The notes beneath the pieces were generated by a model. The model had not been told where the DNA came from and searched no databases. It saw only the letters and a program-made list of their open reading frames with translations. Shown here one piece after another: positions 46,200 to 54,425 of a DNA stretch of 64,000 nucleotides (the first letter of the stretch is position 1; every line of letters begins with the position of its first letter). The DNA comes from an uncultured Marvinbryantia sp. GTDB taxonomy: Bacteria; Bacillota; Clostridia; Lachnospirales; Lachnospiraceae. The stretch is taken from positions 30,250 to 94,249 of the forward strand of contig CAKRVB010000009.1 in NCBI GenBank assembly GCA_934408725.1, in the 5' to 3' direction. The position numbers and the translations under genes were made by a program.

Positions 46200-47684
46200 A
46201 TGCACAGAAAAAATCACTGGCGCAGCCTTGCGGCACTGGCCATGGCAGCCTGCATTATGAGTGTATCCGCAGGCAGTATGAGTGTAGCTGCACAGGAAGC
46301 AACAGAAAGTGAACGGATTAAGATAGGATCTGATTTCTCTAAGAGAGAGACGGAAGAAATGGATACAGAGGAGACTGAGACGGAAACGGAGAGTGAATCA
46401 CAGAAAGAAAATGTCTCAGATCAGAAAATTGGAAATCTGATTGGAACGACTGAGCTGCTGGAGGAAAAAGATCAGCAGAGCCTGCCTGATATCTCCGCTG
46501 TAGCAGAGAATGTTATGCCATCCATTGTAGCGATTACCAATGCCGGCGTAGAGACAATCAGCTACTACGGAACAGAATATCAGATGGACAGTGAGAGCAC
46601 AGGATCTGGCATTATTGTAGGAAAAAATGACAGTGAACTGCTGATCGCTACCAACCAGCATGTGGTAGAAGGTGCCGAGGAACTTACCGTATGCTTTACC
46701 GTTGATGCGGAGGATAAGGATAAATTAGTGCCTGCCCAGGTGAAGGGAACTGATTCGACATGGGACCTGGCTGTGATAGCAGTGAATTTAAGTGATATCA
46801 GCGAGGATGTGGCAGGAAAGATCAAAGTAGCACAGATGGGAGATTCCGATCAAACTGAGGTGGGAGAATATGCAGTGGCCATTGGCAATGCGTTAGGATA
46901 TGGACAGTCAGTAACCTTTGGCATTATCAGTGCCCTGAACCGGGAGATCTCTGTTTCTACTAATAATGGAGTAGTAACGAATCCTATGATACAGACAGAT
47001 GCAGCCATTAATTTTGGCAACAGCGGTGGCGCACTCCTGAATCTGAGGGGAGAACTGATCGGTATCAATTCAGCAAAGGCAGCAGAGACCGGAGTGGAAG
47101 GCATGGGATATGCCATCCCGGTCAATACAGCCAAGCCAATTATCGAAGATCTGATGAATCAGGTGACCAGAACAAAAGTCCGTGCGGAAGATGCCGGAGC
47201 ATTGGGACTGGTCCCGGTAGATGTATCTGAGGAAGCGAGACAGATATACAACATTCCGACTGGTGCTTTTGTGTATGAATTGACAGAAGGCAGTGCCGCA
47301 GAAAAGGCAGGAATCCGTGAAGGTGATATCATTGTCAAACTGGACAAGACAGGAATTAGCTCCAAGAGTGAGCTCCTGGATCGGATGCAGTATTATGCGG
47401 CAGGCGAGACGGTAGCAGTTACTGTAAAACGTTCTGGCTCAGATGGATATGAAGAAAAGGTAATAGAAGTAGAACTTGGAAAAAAGAGTGACCTTCCGGG
47501 ATATCAGAACAGTACACAGGAGGACAGTAGTACACAGGGTTCAGAGGATGAGACAGAAGGATTTGATAACAGTCAGAATGGAGAAGAATATCAGGACTGG
47601 TATAATTTTGGAGGAAGAAGTCAGATCCCGTTTTCTGATGGAAACGGGGGGCTTGGAGATCTGTTCCGTTACTTTGGATTTTAA
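46200..47684 (+). CDS. Secreted HtrA/DegP-type serine protease
   Basis: The 494-residue protein has a signal peptide (residues 1-33, ending around VAA), a Glu/Thr-rich linker, a trypsin-like domain with the full triad (His in TNQHVVEG, Asp in STWDLAVIAV, Ser in NFGNSGGALLN) and one PDZ domain (YNIPTGAFVYELTEGSAAEKAG), then an acidic, asparagine-rich tail. Unlike many Firmicute HtrA proteins it lacks an obvious N-terminal membrane anchor, so it is probably released or bound to the surface. It likely handles misfolded exported proteins. A strong terminator follows. Confidence 0.93.
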   Translation: MHRKNHWRSLAALAMAACIMSVSAGSMSVAAQEATESERIKIGSDFSKRETEEMDTEETETETESESQKENVSDQKIGNLIGTTELLEEKDQQSLPDISAVAENVMPSIVAITNAGVETISYYGTEYQMDSESTGSGIIVGKNDSELLIATNQHVVEGAEELTVCFTVDAEDKDKLVPAQVKGTDSTWDLAVIAVNLSDISEDVAGKIKVAQMGDSDQTEVGEYAVAIGNALGYGQSVTFGIISALNREISVSTNNGVVTNPMIQTDAAINFGNSGGALLNLRGELIGINSAKAAETGVEGMGYAIPVNTAKPIIEDLMNQVTRTKVRAEDAGALGLVPVDVSEEARQIYNIPTGAFVYELTEGSAAEKAGIREGDIIVKLDKTGISSKSELLDRMQYYAAGETVAVTVKRSGSDGYEEKVIEVELGKKSDLPGYQNSTQEDSSTQGSEDETEGFDNSQNGEEYQDWYNFGGRSQIPFSDGNGGLGDLFRYFGF

Positions 47685-47689
47685 GCAGC

Positions 47690-47722
47690 AAATGCCATGG
47701 GAAAAACCCATGGCATTTTTTT
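47690..47722 (+). terminator. Terminator after the HtrA-like gene
   Basis: A 12-bp perfect stem (47690-47701 with 47707-47718) and a run of seven T follow the stop codon by a few bases. Confidence 0.93.
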
Positions 47723-47732
47723 AAAATTATGC

Positions 47733-47761
47733 TTGTATAAAAAACGGATGTATGTTAGTAT
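47733..47761 (+). promoter_or_regulatory. Promoter of the clpX-rpoD unit
   Basis: TTGTAT (47733-47738), 17 bp, TAGTAT (47756-47761), with TG one base before the -10 (extended -10). It lies 46 bp before the GTG start. Confidence 0.55.
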
Positions 47762-47806
47762 TATTTATTATGGGTTCAGTATGCGTCAATAAAAGGAGAA
47801 AAATAC

Positions 47807-49216
47807 GTGTCAGAAGAAAAGAAGACAGAAGAGTTAATCGAAGAGACAACAGCATCCTCGACAGAGGATGACACAGATGAATATGAGAAAGTCTGCTGTA
47901 TCTGCCACAGACCGGAGAGTAAGGCCGGTAAGATGATTGAGCTGATGCCTAATATGTGTATCTGTCCGGACTGTATGCAGAAATCCTTCGACAGTATGAG
48001 CAAAATGGATGCGAACACTTATCAGGAGCTGATGGAGATGTCCAAGCGGTTTCCGAATATGCAGATGATCAATGTATCCGATCTGACAAATCAGGTACCT
48101 CAACGTCAGAAGGTAAAGAAGAAAAGCAAAGCACCTGCATTAGACCTGAAGTCTATTCCGGCACCCCATAAGATCAAAGAAAAGCTGGATGAATATGTCA
48201 TTGGTCAGGAATATGCAAAAAAGGTGATTTCTGTAGCTGTATACAATCATTACAAACGGGTGGCTACTGGAACAATGGACGATATTGAGATTGAGAAGTC
48301 CAATATGCTGATGATTGGGCCGACAGGATCTGGTAAGACCTATCTGGTAAAGACGCTGGCCAGACTTCTGGATGTACCGTTGGCGATTGCTGATGCGACA
48401 TCTCTTACGGAAGCAGGATATATTGGAGATGACATTGAAAGCGTAGTATCCAAGCTGCTTGCTGCTGCAGGAAATGATGTGCAGAAAGCAGAGCAGGGAA
48501 TCATTTTTATAGATGAGATAGATAAGATAGCAAAGAAAAAGAACACAAATCAACGAGATGTCAGTGGAGAATCTGTTCAGCAGGGAATGTTAAAACTTTT
48601 AGAAGGCAGTGAGGTGGAAGTCCCGGTGGGCTCCAACAGTAAGAATGCCATGGTCCCGTTGGAGACAGTGAACACCAGGAACATATTGTTTATTTGTGGA
48701 GGCGCCTTTCCAGGTCTGGAAGACATTATAAAGGAACGATTGACGAAACAGTCATCGATGGGATTCCAGGCAGACCTGAAGGACAAATATAATGACGACC
48801 CGAATCTTTTAGAAAAAGTAACTATAGAGGACATTCGCAGTTTTGGAATGATTCCTGAATTTATCGGACGTCTGCCGATTATATTTACCCTGAAGGGGCT
48901 GGATAAAGATATGCTGGTTAAGATTTTAAAAGAGCCGAAGAATGCGATTTTAAAACAATACCAAAAACTGCTGGCGCTGGACGAAGTAAAGCTGGAATTT
49001 GAGGATGGAGCTCTGGAAGCCATTGCTGAAAAGGCGTTGGAAAGGAAAACAGGAGCCAGAGCGCTTAGGGCAATCATTGAAGAAATAATGCTCGATATCA
49101 TGTATGAAATTCCCAAAGATGATAATATTGGTAAAGTAACGATTACCAGGGAATATGTGGAGCATAAAGGCGGCCCGAAGATTACCTTGAGAGGAGATAT
49201 GGTAATTTATGGATGA
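47807..49216 (+). CDS. clpX: Divergent ClpX-type AAA+ unfoldase
   Basis: ClpX unfolds proteins for the ClpP protease. The 469-residue protein has an N-terminal acidic leader, a C4 zinc domain (CCICHRPE...CICPDCMQ), Walker A GPTGSGKT, the pore loop GYIGDD, Walker [12 protein letters not shown] and sensor sequence [13 protein letters not shown]. The ClpP-binding loop, normally IGFG, reads MGFQ (SSMGFQADL). The zinc domain is also unlike the usual RCSFCGK form. It starts with GTG after AAAGGAG and overlaps rpoD by 8 bp. It may be a second ClpX specialised for particular substrates; the usual clpP neighbour is absent here. Confidence 0.9.
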   Translation: MSEEKKTEELIEETTASSTEDDTDEYEKVCCICHRPESKAGKMIELMPNMCICPDCMQKSFDSMSKMDANTYQELMEMSKRFPNMQMINVSDLTNQVPQRQKVKKKSKAPALDLKSIPAPHKIKEKLDEYVIGQEYAKKVISVAVYNHYKRVATGTMDDIEIEKSNMLMIGPTGSGKTYLVKTLARLLDVPLAIADATSLTEAGYIGDDIESVVSKLLAAAGNDVQKAEQGIIFIDEIDKIAKKKNTNQRDVSGESVQQGMLKLLEGSEVEVPVGSNSKNAMVPLETVNTRNILFICGGAFPGLEDIIKERLTKQSSMGFQADLKDKYNDDPNLLEKVTIEDIRSFGMIPEFIGRLPIIFTLKGLDKDMLVKILKEPKNAILKQYQKLLALDEVKLEFEDGALEAIAEKALERKTGARALRAIIEEIMLDIMYEIPKDDNIGKVTITREYVEHKGGPKITLRGDMVIYG

Positions 49217-50333
49217 ATTACAGGAACAGTTCACGAAGATACTTACAAAATTAGTAGAGGATGCCAAGACAAAAAAGAATGTGCTGACTTATAAGCAGGT
49301 AAATGATGCCTTTGCTTCCATGCCAATCAACGAAGAGAAGATGGATTTGATTCTGGAGTATCTGGAAAAGAACAATATTGATGTGTTGCAGGATGATAAT
49401 GTGGATGATACAACAGATCTGTTGTTGGATACTGATGATGAAGTGATTCTCAGTGAAGAAGATGAAGTTGAGATTATCGATGATGCGGATGTTCTGGAAG
49501 GTGTCAGTACAGAAGATCCGGTGCGTATGTATCTGAAAGAGATCGGAAATGTGCCACTGTTATCCACAGAGGAAGAGGTGGCGCTTGCACAGCGTGTAGA
49601 AGCTGGTGATGAGAGTGCCAAGAAGCAGCTGATCGAGGCAAATCTGAGACTGGTAGTCAGCATTGCCAAGAAATATGTAGGCCGTGGTATGCCGTTCCTG
49701 GATCTGATTCAGGAGGGAAATATGGGACTGATGAAAGCGGTAGATAAGTTTGACTATTCCAAAGGTTTTAAGTTCAGTACCTATGCAACATGGTGGATCA
49801 GACAGGCGATTACCCGTGGTATTGCAGATACCGGAAGAACGATTCGTGTACCGGTGCACATGGTAGAAACGATTAATAAGACGCTTCGTATGACCAGAAC
49901 ACTGCTGCAGGAACTGGGGCGTGAACCGACCCCGGAAGAAGTAGCGGAAAGACTTGGCGTACCAGTGGCCAGAGTAAGGGAAGTTCTGAAAATTTCCAGA
50001 GATCCGGTATCCCTGGATACACCAATTGGCGAAGAAGATGACAGTCATCTGGGCGATTTTATAGAAGATGATTCAGCACTGTCTCCAGCAGATTCTGCGG
50101 CATTTTCCATGCTGCGGGAAGAACTGAGTACTGCACTGGAATCACTGACTGACAGAGAGAGACAGGTTGTACAGCTGAGATTTGGTCTGATTGATGGAAG
50201 GGCACGTACTCTGGAAGAAGTAGGAAAAGAATTCAATGTTACAAGAGAACGTATCCGTCAGATTGAGGCAAAAGCACTCAGAAAACTGAGACATCCATCG
50301 AGAAGCAAAAGATTGCGGGATTTTCTGGTATAA
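49209..50333 (+). CDS. rpoD: Primary RNA polymerase sigma factor RpoD (SigA)
   Basis: The 374-residue protein has region 1.1 at the N-terminus, an acidic segment, region 1.2 ([16 protein letters not shown]), region 2 ([50 protein letters not shown]), region 3 and region 4 ([33 protein letters not shown]), ending RSKRLRDFL. It is the housekeeping sigma factor. It is translationally coupled to the ClpX-like gene (8-bp overlap) instead of following dnaG, its usual neighbour. Confidence 0.97.
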   Translation: MDELQEQFTKILTKLVEDAKTKKNVLTYKQVNDAFASMPINEEKMDLILEYLEKNNIDVLQDDNVDDTTDLLLDTDDEVILSEEDEVEIIDDADVLEGVSTEDPVRMYLKEIGNVPLLSTEEEVALAQRVEAGDESAKKQLIEANLRLVVSIAKKYVGRGMPFLDLIQEGNMGLMKAVDKFDYSKGFKFSTYATWWIRQAITRGIADTGRTIRVPVHMVETINKTLRMTRTLLQELGREPTPEEVAERLGVPVARVREVLKISRDPVSLDTPIGEEDDSHLGDFIEDDSALSPADSAAFSMLREELSTALESLTDRERQVVQLRFGLIDGRARTLEEVGKEFNVTRERIRQIEAKALRKLRHPSRSKRLRDFLV

Positions 50334-50334
50334 A

Positions 50335-50382
50335 AAAGACATAAAAAGGAGTGTGCCAAAGCACACTCTTTTTTATGTCTTT
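50335..50382. terminator. Bidirectional terminator between rpoD and the lipoprotein gene
   Basis: A GGAGTGTGC/GCACACTCT stem with a 4-nt loop extends through A/T tracts into AGACATAAAAA and its complement, making a near-perfect 48-bp palindrome. It serves two convergent genes. Confidence 0.9.
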
Positions 50383-50404
50383 AAATACGATATAGAAATA
50401 ACAG

Positions 50405-51109
50405 TTAGTATCCATTGGTGATATGATCCTGATAAGTGCCGGAATCCAGCCACAATCCACAATATGGACATTCCTGATATTCCTGTGTTACATTGGCTCC
50501 GGAATTAGCTGCTGCAGATTCAGCTGCTTCGTGTTCACCATATGGAGAATATCCAGATGCGTCAGGAGTGGTAGAGAACCACTGGTAACAATATGGGCAC
50601 TGTGCATAAGAATCACTGCTTCCGCTGGAAGAGCTGCCGTCAGAAGAAGTACCGGAGGAACTGTTGCCTGAAGAACTACTGTCACCGGAAGTGTCACCAG
50701 GTTGAATGCCATACATATCAGCATAAGCTTTTTCCTGCGCATAATGTCTGGAATATTCGGAAGATCCGTCAGAATCAGGTGTAGTACTGAAACTCTGATA
50801 GCAATAAGGACAAGTCTGAGTGGCAGAACTGTTTGCAGATGTATTGTTCTTATTTGTATTAGTTTCATTTGGCTGGACGGAAGTCTTTTTCTCAGTCTGA
50901 GAAGTGGAAGACTTCTTAACGGAAGAAGTAGTGGTTTTCTTTTCTGTCTGTTTTTCAGTGATCTTTTCAGTTTCTGTCTCGGTCTCTGTTTCCGTCTGTG
51001 TTTCAGTTTCAGTTTCAGTCTCTGTGGCTACAGGCTTGCGACGGCAGCCGGATAGCAGCAGAGTAGAACTGACTGCCAGAAGAAGCATGAGCTTCCATGT
51101 CTTTTTCAT
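50405..51109 (-). CDS. Lipoprotein with acidic TE-repeat and three CPYC zinc-finger-like motifs
   Basis: I do not know this family. The 234-residue product starts with a lipoprotein signal peptide (LLLAVSSTLLLSGC, Cys about residue 22), then a Thr-Glu repeat and a Ser/Thr/Asn/Lys-rich linker. Three similar modules follow: CPYCYQSFST, CPYCYQWFST and CPYCGLWLDS, each with an aromatic residue and a His 15-30 residues on (YSRHY, YGEHE, YQDHI). They look like zinc-finger-type folds outside the membrane; the same CPYC is also a glutaredoxin active site, but the surrounding sequence is not thioredoxin-like. It has its own promoter on the minus strand. Confidence 0.85.
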   Translation of the reverse strand: MKKTWKLMLLLAVSSTLLLSGCRRKPVATETETETETQTETETETETEKITEKQTEKKTTTSSVKKSSTSQTEKKTSVQPNETNTNKNNTSANSSATQTCPYCYQSFSTTPDSDGSSEYSRHYAQEKAYADMYGIQPGDTSGDSSSSGNSSSGTSSDGSSSSGSSDSYAQCPYCYQWFSTTPDASGYSPYGEHEAAESAAANSGANVTQEYQECPYCGLWLDSGTYQDHITNGY

Positions 51110-51144
51110 ATTAATTTATTCTCCCCTTTGATTCAATATGTTTT

Positions 51145-51173
51145 AGTATAATGCAGATAGACAGAGAAATCAA
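51145..51173 (-). promoter_or_regulatory. Sigma-A promoter of the lipoprotein gene
   Basis: On the minus strand TTGATT (51173-51168), 17 bp, TATACT (51150-51145), about 36 bp before the start codon. Confidence 0.65.
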
Positions 51174-51198
51174 GAATTTCCTTTAGAGGTCTAATTAC

Positions 51199-51262
51199 AA
51201 TGAAACAGCCGGTAGGGGAGCTACCGGCTGTTTCGAGGGGAGTATAAATAATTAATAAGGGG
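51199..51262 (+). repeat. Left attachment repeat (attL)
   Basis: This 64-bp segment is identical to 59253-59316. It contains a perfect 14-bp inverted repeat with a 5-nt loop (51202-51234) followed by a purine- and AT-rich tail ending AATAAGGGG. The bases just outside the two copies differ, so the repeat is exactly 64 bp. Confidence 0.92.
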
Positions 51263-51370
51263 CTATAGAACAATGAGTTTATCATGGTTTAGTGAGGTGT
51301 TGGGATGCCTGAAAAACAGGCATTTCAGCACTTTTCTAATTTATGGGGATTTATCCTTGTTTACTCAAAA

Positions 51371-51388
51371 TGGTGTAAAAATGGTGTA
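51371..51388 (+). repeat. Integrase arm-type repeat, left end
   Basis: The 18-bp sequence TGGTGTAAAAATGGTGTA is itself a double TGGTGTA and recurs in the same orientation at 59160-59177, just inside the right end. In Tn916-like elements similar short repeats are bound by the integrase N-terminal domain. Confidence 0.65.
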
Positions 51389-51523
51389 CAAATTATGCAT
51401 AGAATGCATAAAATGCAAAAAGCAGATGTGGCGCAATACGAACTGAGCTGGCTGGCATTGTCGATTTGACAGTGCAGGCCAGCAGGCAGAAAAAAGGTTG
51501 AGAAACACGATCATAGAAAGAAG

Positions 51524-51564
51524 AATGCCAAGAATCAGGAAGTGTTATCTTGAATCTTGGCATT
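51524..51564 (-). terminator. Terminator of the repressor gene
   Basis: A stem of about 14 bp with two mismatches (AATGCCAAGAATCA with its complement) lies just after the repressor stop codon on the minus strand and is followed there by a T/C-rich stretch. Confidence 0.55.
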
Positions 51565-51579
51565 TCGGAAAAAGAGATA

Positions 51580-52311
51580 TTATAATCGATGCTTTAAAAG
51601 ATCGCTTGATATAATTTTATGAATTATGTTGTATGCATCCTCTGGGGTTTTAATATCGTCTTTATAATTGACCAGCGAAGCAAGTAGGCCGGAATGCTCT
51701 TCACGTAAATACATTAACTGTTTCTGAATTTCCAATAATAGAGCATTGGAAAATAAATCATAATCCTCAGAGAAGGATAAGTTCAGCCGTGCGTCAAATA
51801 ACTCTAAATGATCAATAGGGGTATATCCTGCATCATCGTTATAAAAATCAGTAAAATGAGAAAAATGCAAAAACAGATAAGTACAAATAGTGCTAAGTAG
51901 GTCATTGTATCCACCAATTAAAAGATTAATGGTATATAGTTCTATTTCACGATATAGTTTTTGCTCATAATTTGTTTCATCAGAATCGACAGAAATAGGA
52001 GTGGTATCTATTGAGTTTTTTAGTAAATTTAAATGTTCAATACTATGAGAGGATAAACCTAGTTTTTTGGAAATAGTATTATTTTCTATATTCATTTGTT
52101 TTGTATCACTCAGGCCAAGAAGATAATCAGTAGACACGCCATAGTATTTAGCAATGGAATATAGAATGTTAATATCTGGTTTTCTCTCACCGCTTTCGTA
52201 ATAGCTCAATGCGCCTCTTGAAATTCCTATATTTTTGGCAGCAATTTCCTGGCTTTCTCCATTTCTTAATTCTTTTAATCTTTTACTGAACGTTTCTGTT
52301 ACATGATCCAT
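51580..52311 (-). CDS. XRE-family repressor of the element
   Basis: The 243-residue protein has an N-terminal helix-turn-helix (SQEIAAKNIGISRGALSYYESGERKPD, residues 19-45, then YYGVSTDYLLG), like phage CI and ICE ImmR regulators. The remaining 170 residues are alpha-helical and not recognised. It is divergent from the excisionase-like gene, so it probably represses that promoter. An ImmA/IrrE-type protease is encoded 5 kb away at 57212, and such proteases inactivate repressors of this kind. Start ATG has AAAGGGGG upstream. Confidence 0.88.
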   Translation of the reverse strand: MDHVTETFSKRLKELRNGESQEIAAKNIGISRGALSYYESGERKPDINILYSIAKYYGVSTDYLLGLSDTKQMNIENNTISKKLGLSSHSIEHLNLLKNSIDTTPISVDSDETNYEQKLYREIELYTINLLIGGYNDLLSTICTYLFLHFSHFTDFYNDDAGYTPIDHLELFDARLNLSFSEDYDLFSNALLLEIQKQLMYLREEHSGLLASLVNYKDDIKTPEDAYNIIHKIISSDLLKHRL

Positions 52312-52482
52312 AAAAAATACCCCCTTTCGTCTAACATTGTTACAAAACAGATAAAATGCAACGAATGTAGTTGAAAAAATTATGATGTTGCGCTATAACA
52401 AAAGTGTAACAGATGTGAGCAGAAATTTCAATATGTAACAGGATAAACAAAGATAAATAAGAAAAGAAAGGGACAAACCAAA
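52312..52482. promoter_or_regulatory. Divergent control region of the element
   Basis: This 171-bp region separates the repressor from the excisionase-like gene. It holds three TGTAACA sites, one reversed (52338-52344) and two direct (52405-52411, 52434-52440), which are candidate repressor operators. No clear -35/-10 pair could be fixed. Confidence 0.45.
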
Positions 52483-52683
52483 ATGAGAATGCGAGAAAAC
52501 AGAATAGAAAGTTTAGAAAGCAGATTAATGGACACAAGACAGTTATGCGTATATACAAACATGGGACGCAACAGCGCTATGAAACTGGGAAATGAGATTG
52601 GGGCAAGGGTGCAGGTCGGTAGCCGTGTACTCTGGGACAAGAAGAAAATTGATAATTACATTGATGAGATAACGGGTAACTGA
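52483..52683 (+). CDS. Excisionase-like small DNA-binding protein
   Basis: The 66-residue protein has a winged-helix pattern: LMDTRQLCVYTNMGRNSAMK, then GARVQVGSRVLWDKKKIDNYID. This is the common layout of excisionase or helix-turn-helix proteins of Tn916-like elements, which bend DNA and direct the integrase to excision. It is the first gene to the right of the control region. A second in-frame ATG lies two codons on and could be the true start. Confidence 0.75.
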   Translation: MRMRENRIESLESRLMDTRQLCVYTNMGRNSAMKLGNEIGARVQVGSRVLWDKKKIDNYIDEITGN

Positions 52684-52699
52684 GAAGGAGAAAAAAGAC

Positions 52700-53007
52700 A
52701 TAAGAATCTTTGACCTGCTGCCGGCTGGAAAAGAGAACGCAATATCTACAGCAGATCTGTTAAAGAAAAGCGGATGCCGGACAGCCAGAGACTTGCAACA
52801 GTGCATTGTCAGTGAGCGGGCACAAGGCGCAGTTATCTGCAGTGGTACCGGAAGGAATATTGGAAACTGAAGAACCGGAAAGAAATAGAGGATTTCTGCA
52901 AAACGATGGATGCACGGGAACGTCATATATTTGTGGCAACCAAGAGCGCACGGGCATTGTTGCGCCAAATGGATCGGCAGCAGGACGATAACACGGAGAA
53001 TAAATAA
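52700..53007 (+). pseudogene. Frameshifted mobile-element gene with an ATA start
   Basis: An open frame from 52700 begins IRIFDLLPAGKENAISTADLL-like sequence and runs through GCRTARDLQQ and GAVICSGTG to about 52870. The rest of the protein is in another frame from 52843: WYRKEYWKLKNRKEIEDFC, then MDARERHIFVATKSAR, ending at a TAA at 53005-53007. Together they give one 100-residue protein like those encoded after xis in related elements, with one frameshift near 52841-52850. The expected ATG is ATA, 3 codons after GGAG. Function of the intact family is unknown to me. Confidence 0.72.
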
Positions 53008-53038
53008 CCGGATCTGGTAATAAAACAGAATAAATCTT

Positions 53039-53058
53039 GCTTTCCAAATTTGGAAAGC
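53039..53058. repeat. Perfect 20-bp palindrome
   Basis: GCTTTCCAAATTTGGAAAGC is fully symmetric and is followed by GAATTTTTC. It lies between the pseudogene and the replication gene. It could be a terminator, a protein-binding site or part of a replication origin. Confidence 0.5.
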
Positions 53059-53282
53059 GAATTTTTCAAAAGGATGCCAAGAGCTGACAATAGAACAGAA
53101 TAATGACTGACGGTATGGCAAAGAAAAAGACCGATTCAACATGGAACCGGTCAGCCCTGTAAGAGATACCTAACAACTTCACAACTATAGTATCCTATAC
53201 AGCCCGGAAAGTCAAGAAAAACGGTGGTTTTTACTGCCGTTTGCCACTTGATAAAGATATTAAAGTTAGGACATATATAGGA

Positions 53283-54338
53283 ATGCTAAGAAGAACATAC
53301 AGGCTAAGAAAAGGGAAGATATTAGAGGTGGAAGAGTACCACCAGGGGAATTATGGAGCACCAGGAAAAAGCCGGAGCATAAAAGAGAATCTGACAAAAG
53401 AACAGATGAAAATAGTAAACCGGATGAATAAGAAGAAACAATGCAGACTCAGGCTCCTGGAATACTTTGACGAGGGGGATATGTTCGCAACATGGACATA
53501 TAGCCCAGAAGAGAGGCCGCCAGATATGAATGGAGCATTAAAGGATTTCCAGAAAGCAATGAGGAAGGTACGTGCAGAATATAAGAAAAGAGGGCGGGAA
53601 CTATTCTGGATCCGTAATATAGAGCGGGGAAACAAAGGAGCCTGGCATATCCATTTAGTTGTAAATGAGATTGGGGACACGGCCAGCATTTTACAGAAGG
53701 CATGGAAGAAAGGCGGCACATGGAGCAATGACATCCGGCACAATGACAAGACCTACGATGAGGACTTTTCGAAGCTGGCTTCTTATATGACTAAGACTGC
53801 AGGTGCGGGAGAAAAGAAGCAGGATGGAACGATCATACAGCCCAAAATAAAAGAAGAAAATTATGGAACATCCAGGAATATGCCAATACCGGAACCAACC
53901 AAGAAAGAGCTTGCAAGATGGAAAAAGGAACCCAGGCCAGTAAAAGGGTATTACATAGCAAAACTGCATAAGGGAACAAACCCGTTTACAGGTTATCCAT
54001 ACCGGCATTATACAATGATCCGGCTGAACGATAAGCAAGAAGAACATACAGCCAGAACCGGCAGCAGGCGTCATATTCAAAGAGAGGACAGGCAGAAAAA
54101 GAATAATGAATCAGAAAGGAAAAAGGGGGATATGGGAAAGATAAAGGGAAATTACTATTGCTTTTCATTTGACAGATATAACCATGAATTGTACAGCGTG
54201 AACAGCATGAAACGAAGAGAAGCAATCCGTTATGCTATAAAGACAGGAACACGCCTGTATATAGTAGAATACAGGAACGGGGAACAATACGGCAGAAAAC
54301 AGCGTATTTCTTTAAAAGGAAAGGCTAACAAATGCTAA
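53283..54338 (+). CDS. HUH-type replication initiator of the element
   Basis: The 351-residue protein has the metal-binding HUH motif in GAWHIHLVV (His122, His124) and a candidate nicking tyrosine in LASYMTKTAG (Tyr168), an arrangement of rolling-circle replication initiators or relaxases. Other conserved segments are VEEYHQGNYGAPGK and RRGRELFWIRNIERG-like sequence. The C-terminus is basic and holds a short beta-strand-rich domain. The ATG at 53283 fits the family N-terminus; the frame stays open upstream past a TTG at 53241, so a longer product is possible. It may replicate the excised circle or nick it for mobilisation. Confidence 0.82.
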   Translation: MLRRTYRLRKGKILEVEEYHQGNYGAPGKSRSIKENLTKEQMKIVNRMNKKKQCRLRLLEYFDEGDMFATWTYSPEERPPDMNGALKDFQKAMRKVRAEYKKRGRELFWIRNIERGNKGAWHIHLVVNEIGDTASILQKAWKKGGTWSNDIRHNDKTYDEDFSKLASYMTKTAGAGEKKQDGTIIQPKIKEENYGTSRNMPIPEPTKKELARWKKEPRPVKGYYIAKLHKGTNPFTGYPYRHYTMIRLNDKQEEHTARTGSRRHIQREDRQKKNNESERKKGDMGKIKGNYYCFSFDRYNHELYSVNSMKRREAIRYAIKTGTRLYIVEYRNGEQYGRKQRISLKGKANKC

Positions 54339-54385
54339 CGTTTGTTACAAATGAAAGAAAAAATGTTGGGAAATGTCAAGGTTTG

Positions 54386-54413
54386 TTTACAATCGTTAAA
54401 CTAAAGATATGTA
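54386..54413 (+). promoter_or_regulatory. Possible promoter for the sigma-like gene
   Basis: TTTACA (54386-54391), 16 bp, TATGTA (54408-54413), followed 12 bp later by the ATG. TGTAACA-type heptamers flank it (54343-54349 reversed, 54420-54426). Confidence 0.35.
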
Positions 54414-54425
54414 GATAGGTGTAAC

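Larger units (their letters stand above)
51110..51579. other. Gene-free 470 bp: lipoprotein promoter, left element end, hairpins
   Basis: From left: the lipoprotein promoter; the left 64-bp repeat (51199-51262); a 15-bp hairpin with three wobble pairs and a following T-rich stretch (51297-51340), terminator-like on the plus strand; the integrase-arm repeat (51371-51388); and the terminator of the repressor gene (51524-51564). No coding sequence is seen. Confidence 0.8.

Noticed and set aside
50405..51109. Glutaredoxin reading of the CPYC motifs
   Set aside because: The surrounding sequence lacks thioredoxin-fold features and has zinc-finger-like histidines instead.
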